A DNA stretch of 64,000 bases, from contig CAKSLQ010000003.1 in NCBI GenBank assembly GCA_934467415.1, positions 1 to 64,000 on the forward strand. The letters are read 5' to 3'. The notes beneath the pieces were generated by a model. That model was not told the origin of the DNA, searched no databases, and saw only the letters and a program-made list of their open reading frames with translations. Origin of the DNA: an uncultured Eubacteriales bacterium. Its GTDB lineage: Bacteria; Bacillota; Clostridia; Oscillospirales; CAG-272. Shown here in pieces: positions 60,627-64,000 of this stretch. How positions within the stretch are numbered: position 1 is the stretch's first letter; every line of letters starts with the position of its first letter. A program made the position numbers and the translations under genes.

Positions 60627-61784
60627 ATGGCAGACAAGAGAGATTATTATGAAGTGCTCGGCGTGGACAAAAGCGCCGATGCTTCGACCATAAAAAAAGC
60701 ATACTATAAGCTCGCCAAGCAGTATCATCCCGATGTCAATCCGGGCGATAAAGAGGCGGAGAAGAAGTTCAAGGAGATCAACGAGGCCTATGCCGTGCTT
60801 TCCGATGCGGACAAAAAGGCGAAGTACGACCAGTACGGCCACGCCGCCTTTGAAAACGGCGGTGCGGGCGGCGGCTACGGCGCCGGCTTCGAGGGCTTCG
60901 ACTTCGGCGACATCTTTTCCTCGTTCTTCGGCGGTGGCGACGGCGGCGGCTTCAGCTTCGGCGGCGGTTTCGGCGGCGGCAGCCGCGCGAACGCACCGAT
61001 GCGCGGCGAGGATCTGCGCGTGCGCCTGACCATCAGCTTTGAAGAAGCGGTGCGCGGCTGCAAGAAGGAGATCACCTACGGCCGCGTGCAGCGCTGCGGC
61101 GACTGCGGCGGCAGCGGCGCAAAGAAGGGGACCGCGGCCGAGACCTGCAAGAAGTGCGGCGGCAGCGGTCAGGTCCGTGTCCAGCAGCGCACGGCGTTCG
61201 GCATGATGCAGTCCACGCGTCCCTGCGACGCCTGCCGCGGCACGGGCAAGACCATCAAGGATCCCTGCCCGAACTGCAGCGGCAAGGGCTATGTCAAGAT
61301 CAACAAGACGATTGAGATCGCCATCCCCGCGGGCATCGACGACGGGCAGAGCCTGTCGATCGCCGGGCAGGGCAACGAGGGCAGAAACGGCGGGCCGGCA
61401 GGCAACCTCATGGTGCTGATTTCGGTCAAGCCGCATGCGGTCTTTGAGCGCGAGGGCAGCGACATCTACTGCGAAGTGCCGATCGCCTACTGGGAGGCGG
61501 CGCTCGGCGGCGAGATCGACATCCCGACGCTCGAGGGCAAGGAGAAGTACACCGTACCCGAGGGCACGCAGACCGGCACGACCTTCACGCTGCGCGGCCG
61601 CGGCATCAAGCGCGTCAACTCGTCGCTGCGCGGCAATCTGTACATCACCGTCAAGGTGGAGGTGCCGCGCGGGCTGAACGCAAAGCAGAAGGAGCTTCTG
61701 AAAGAGCTGGCCGAGAGCTACGGCGACAAGGTGGAGAGCAAGCGGCAGACCTTCTTCAAGAAGTTCTCCGATCTCTTCAAATAA
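60627..61784 (+). CDS. dnaJ: molecular chaperone DnaJ (Hsp40, type A)
   Basis: 385 aa. J-domain with HPD at 34-36, a Gly/Phe-rich region (about 75-125), four zinc-finger repeats ([32 protein letters not shown], about 155-220), then two beta-barrel substrate domains. It delivers substrates to DnaK and stimulates its ATPase. Confidence 0.98.
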   Translation: MADKRDYYEVLGVDKSADASTIKKAYYKLAKQYHPDVNPGDKEAEKKFKEINEAYAVLSDADKKAKYDQYGHAAFENGGAGGGYGAGFEGFDFGDIFSSFFGGGDGGGFSFGGGFGGGSRANAPMRGEDLRVRLTISFEEAVRGCKKEITYGRVQRCGDCGGSGAKKGTAAETCKKCGGSGQVRVQQRTAFGMMQSTRPCDACRGTGKTIKDPCPNCSGKGYVKINKTIEIAIPAGIDDGQSLSIAGQGNEGRNGGPAGNLMVLISVKPHAVFEREGSDIYCEVPIAYWEAALGGEIDIPTLEGKEKYTVPEGTQTGTTFTLRGRGIKRVNSSLRGNLYITVKVEVPRGLNAKQKELLKELAESYGDKVESKRQTFFKKFSDLFK

Positions 61785-61803
61785 AGGATAAGGAAAGCAC
61801 GAC

Positions 61804-62724
61804 ATGGATATGCAATGGACACAGCTCCGCGTCACGGGCGCGGTGAAGGACCTCGAGACCGTCAGCGCCGTCATGAGTATGGTGAACAACTCGCTGATGA
61901 TTGAGGACTACAGCGACGTGACGACCGACGGCATGTACGGCGCGCTGCTCGACGAGAGTCTCTTAAACGCCGACAAGACGCGCGCGGCGGTCTCGGTCTT
62001 CATCCCCGAGACGCAGAGCGTTGCCGAGGGCAGGGCGTTCATCGAGACGCACCTTGCGGCGGCGGGCATCCCCTATGAGATGGAGGTCGTCGGCTGCCGG
62101 GAGGAGGACTGGGCCGAGGCGTGGAAGAAGTATTACCACCCGATCAAGGTCGGCAGGATTGTGATTGTCCCCGCGTGGGAGGATTACACGCCCGCGCCGG
62201 GCGAGGTCACGGTCACGATGGACCCCGGCATGGCGTTCGGCACGGGGACGCATGAGACCACGCGCCTCGTCATTTCGATGCTGGAAAAGTATCTGAAGCC
62301 GGGCGACCGGATGCTCGACGTCGGCACGGGCAGCGGCATTCTGTCCATCTGCGGCTCCAAGCTCGGCGCGTCGCAGTGCGCCGCCTATGACCTCGACCCC
62401 ACCGCGGTGCGCGTTGCCCGCGAGAACATCGAGGCGAGCGGAGCGAAGAACATCACCTGTGATGTGTCCGACCTGCTCGCGGACGTCGATCTTTCGGGCG
62501 GCAAATATGACATCATCGCGGCGAACATCGTCGCCGACATCATCCTGCGCATGACGCCGGACGTGGACAAATACCTCGCGGACGGCGGCATCCTGATTGC
62601 GTCGGGCATCATCTGCCCGCGCCGCGCAGAGGTGGAAGCCTGCTTTGCCGCGCATGGACTTGAGGTGTTCGACAGCCTGGTCGAAAACGATTGGTGCGCC
62701 CTCGCGGTGCGGAAAAAAGCATAA
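61804..62724 (+). CDS. prmA: ribosomal protein L11 methyltransferase
   Basis: 306 aa. The SAM site is MLDVGTGSGILSI (about 178-190). MDPGMAFGTGTHETTRLVI, DLDPTAVRVARENI and IIAANIVADIIL are PrmA signatures. It trimethylates L11 using SAM. Its place after dnaJ is standard in Firmicutes. Confidence 0.95.
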   Translation: MDMQWTQLRVTGAVKDLETVSAVMSMVNNSLMIEDYSDVTTDGMYGALLDESLLNADKTRAAVSVFIPETQSVAEGRAFIETHLAAAGIPYEMEVVGCREEDWAEAWKKYYHPIKVGRIVIVPAWEDYTPAPGEVTVTMDPGMAFGTGTHETTRLVISMLEKYLKPGDRMLDVGTGSGILSICGSKLGASQCAAYDLDPTAVRVARENIEASGAKNITCDVSDLLADVDLSGGKYDIIAANIVADIILRMTPDVDKYLADGGILIASGIICPRRAEVEACFAAHGLEVFDSLVENDWCALAVRKKA

Positions 62725-62729
62725 CGCAA

Positions 62730-62761
62730 AAAGCCGTCGGTATATGCCGACGGCTTTTTTT
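62730..62761 (+). terminator. terminator of the heat-shock operon
   Basis: AAAAAGCCGTCGG / CCGACGGCTTTTT around TATATG with further T. Confidence 0.93.
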
Positions 62762-62801
62762 GTGGGGTTGAAAGGAGAGGCAGGGGTCGGCGCGCTTTTT
62801 C

Positions 62802-62915
62802 GGCTCCCCTGTGCAAGGGGAGCTGGCGCGTGAGCGCCTGAGGGGTTGTTCCTTGGCTCTGTAACAATCCCTCCGCCGCCGTTCGGCGGCACCTCCCTTT
62901 GCACAAGGGAGGCTT
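62802..62915. repeat. composite palindromic intergenic repeat, copy 9
   Basis: GGCTCCCCTGTGCAAGGGGAG at the left, CCTCCCTTTGCACAAGGGAGG then CTT at the right, with GCGCGTGAGCGC and GCCGCCGTTCGGCGGC hairpins and a GGGGTTGTTCC...GTAACAATCCC centre. Nearly the same design as copy 7. A small CGGGCGATTCGTGAATCGCCC palindrome follows at about 62937. Together they account for most of the gap 62725-63103. Confidence 0.8.
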
Positions 62916-63103
62916 GGATGGAACGGCAAGGATGCGGGCGATTCGTGAATCGCCCCTACGGGGGTGTGCTTCGTCCCCGTCCTCGCCGCGCTCCCCCTCC
63001 GTGAACGGGGTGTGACAACTGCCTGAAACTTTCTGTGTTTCCCTTGATAATTGTGCTGCAATCGTGTAAAATAGAGGAAGACATTTCGGAGAGGGGGAAG
63101 ACG

Positions 63104-63973
63104 ATGTTTGGGTATGTGCGGGCGCGGCGCGCCGATCTGCTCGTGCGCGAGGATATGCTCTACCGCGGCGTCTATTGCGGGCTTTGCCGCGCGATGGGGC
63201 GCTGCACCGGGCAGTGTTCCCGCCTCACCCTGTCCTACGACATGGTCCTCCTCTATCTCGTGCGCGCGTCGCTCGCCGGCGTCAAGCCGGACGTGCAGCC
63301 CGGCCGGTGCGCGGTGCATCCGTTTCGCCGCCGCCCGATCGCGCGGCGCGATGCGGAGCTGGAGTATGCCGCGCGGGTCAGCGCCCTTTTGGTCTACGGC
63401 AAACTTTGCGACGACCTCGCGGACGAGCGCGGTCTTCGCCGCTTCGGCAAGCGGCTGCTCGCCCCGGCGGCGCACCGGATGCGGAAGCGCGCGGGACTTG
63501 ACGACCTGTACGCCGAGCTGTGCGCGCGGCTCGCCGAGCTGTCCGCCATCGAGGCGGAGAAGCGCGAGAGCGTGGATGCGCCCGCCGACTGCTTCGGGCG
63601 GCTGCTGGCCGCCGTGTTTGCGCACGGGCTCTCGGGCGACGCCGCGACGATCGCCTCGGCGATCGGCTACCGCACCGGGCGGTGGATCTATGCGGTCGAT
63701 GCCGCCGACGATCTCGCCGAGGATGCGAAAAAGGGAAGCTACAACCCGTTTTTACTGTTGTACGGCGGTATGCCGGACGACGCGCAGCGCGCGCTGATGG
63801 AGAGCGCCATGCGCATTGACCTTGTCGAAATCGAAAACGCATGTGCGCTCATCCCCGAGAGCGAAACGCTCGCCGTGGTGCGCAACATCGCAGGCCGCGG
63901 CATGGCGGACGCAGCACACCGCGCCCTGCACCCCGCAGAACCGGGAGGAAAAGATGAACAGAAACCCATATGA
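63104..63973 (+). CDS. DUF5685-like family protein
   Basis: 289 aa. MFGYVRARRADLLVREDMLYRG and YCGLCRAMGRCTGQCSRLTL with LSYD resemble the start of DUF5685 proteins in Firmicutes (family recalled, not searched). It is mostly helical. Two Asp-rich helices, KLCDDLADERG (about 103-113) and AVDAADDLAEDAKKG (about 198-212), recall the paired metal-binding motifs of all-alpha prenyl/terpene synthases, but this is only a resemblance. GGAGAGGGGG precedes the ATG. Its end overlaps the next gene. Confidence 0.75.
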   Translation: MFGYVRARRADLLVREDMLYRGVYCGLCRAMGRCTGQCSRLTLSYDMVLLYLVRASLAGVKPDVQPGRCAVHPFRRRPIARRDAELEYAARVSALLVYGKLCDDLADERGLRRFGKRLLAPAAHRMRKRAGLDDLYAELCARLAELSAIEAEKRESVDAPADCFGRLLAAVFAHGLSGDAATIASAIGYRTGRWIYAVDAADDLAEDAKKGSYNPFLLLYGGMPDDAQRALMESAMRIDLVEIENACALIPESETLAVVRNIAGRGMADAAHRALHPAEPGGKDEQKPI

Positions 63974-64000
63974 AGTGCTCGGCGTGCGCGAAACCGCCAC
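63954..64000 (+). CDS. J-domain protein, 5' end only (cut by the window edge)
   Basis: The first residues MNRNPYEVLGVRETAT match helix I of a J-domain (compare [12 protein letters not shown] in DnaJ). GGGAGG precedes the ATG by 7 nt. It overlaps the DUF5685-like gene by 20 nt in another frame, so the two are co-translated. The rest lies outside the window. Confidence 0.75.
   Translation, partial: MNRNPYEVLGVRETA

Overview
The window looks like a GC-rich chromosome segment of a Gram-positive, clostridial bacterium of the Oscillospiraceae/Ruminococcaceae type. The lineage is inferred from gene order and families, not from a search. The evidence is the order hrcA-grpE-dnaK-dnaJ-prmA behind a CIRCE operator, rpsO beside pnp, an FtsK/SpoIIIE translocase, a SpoIIQ-like M23 protein, Shine-Dalgarno sequences before nearly every gene, sigma-A promoters with 17-bp spacers, and many short palindromic intergenic repeats typical of such genomes. 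Most of the window is core chromosome with compact operons and ATGA overlaps. No transposase, phage gene, CRISPR array or rRNA was seen.

Layout. 1-2.5 kb: repeats, then a flavoprotein and a carboxymuconolactone decarboxylase-cupin fusion, divergent from a TetR regulator. 2.5-6.3 kb: rpsO and pnp, then a split TauE/SafE exporter. 6.8-16 kb: ftsK-tmk-GNAT, DJ-1-FCL-CPBP protease, and mltG with a zinc-ribbon protein. 16.1-32.7 kb: one long exopolysaccharide/capsule operon (aminotransferase, phosphoglycosyl transferase, acetyltransferase, glycosyltransferases, Wzy, Wzx, pyruvyl transferase, Fe-S protein, UDP-GlcA epimerase, nucleotidyltransferase, UDP-glucose dehydrogenase) between a clear promoter and a clear terminator. 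32.7-36.3 kb: mscL and a membrane/PPIase operon. 36.6-39.5 kb: a Fur-family regulator with a zinc ABC transporter. 39.7-45.5 kb: a BMP-type (probably nucleoside) ABC transporter with uridine kinase. 45.5-48.7 kb: hemolysin-III, RodA/FtsW, two tRNAs and a peptidase-E-like protein. 48.7-54 kb: a minus-strand operon asnB - D-Asp-ligase-like ATP-grasp - Asp/Glu racemase - murE. 54.2-55.1 kb: two tRNA-Leu genes around a small membrane protein, and a CAT tRNA. 55.2-64 kb: a small membrane protein, the M23 protein, the HrcA heat-shock operon with prmA, a DUF5685-like gene and the start of a J-domain gene.

How the genes work together. Several blocks serve the cell envelope: MltG and RodA/FtsW (peptidoglycan synthesis), the Wzx/Wzy polysaccharide operon, and the MurE/racemase/ligase/amidotransferase cassette. 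That cassette would suit a D-aspartate or D-asparagine peptidoglycan cross-bridge, and its MurE lacks the Arg of the DNPR motif linked to meso-DAP recognition. In the polysaccharide operon, UDP-glucose dehydrogenase and the epimerase would supply UDP-GlcA and UDP-GalA.

Most unusual points: the peptidoglycan cassette; a ten-G tract joining a complete glycosyltransferase to an out-of-frame remnant of a second one; an rpsO leader that can form mutually exclusive pairings with its own ribosome-binding site; and divergent promoters that share one -35 palindrome next to a nested dyad.
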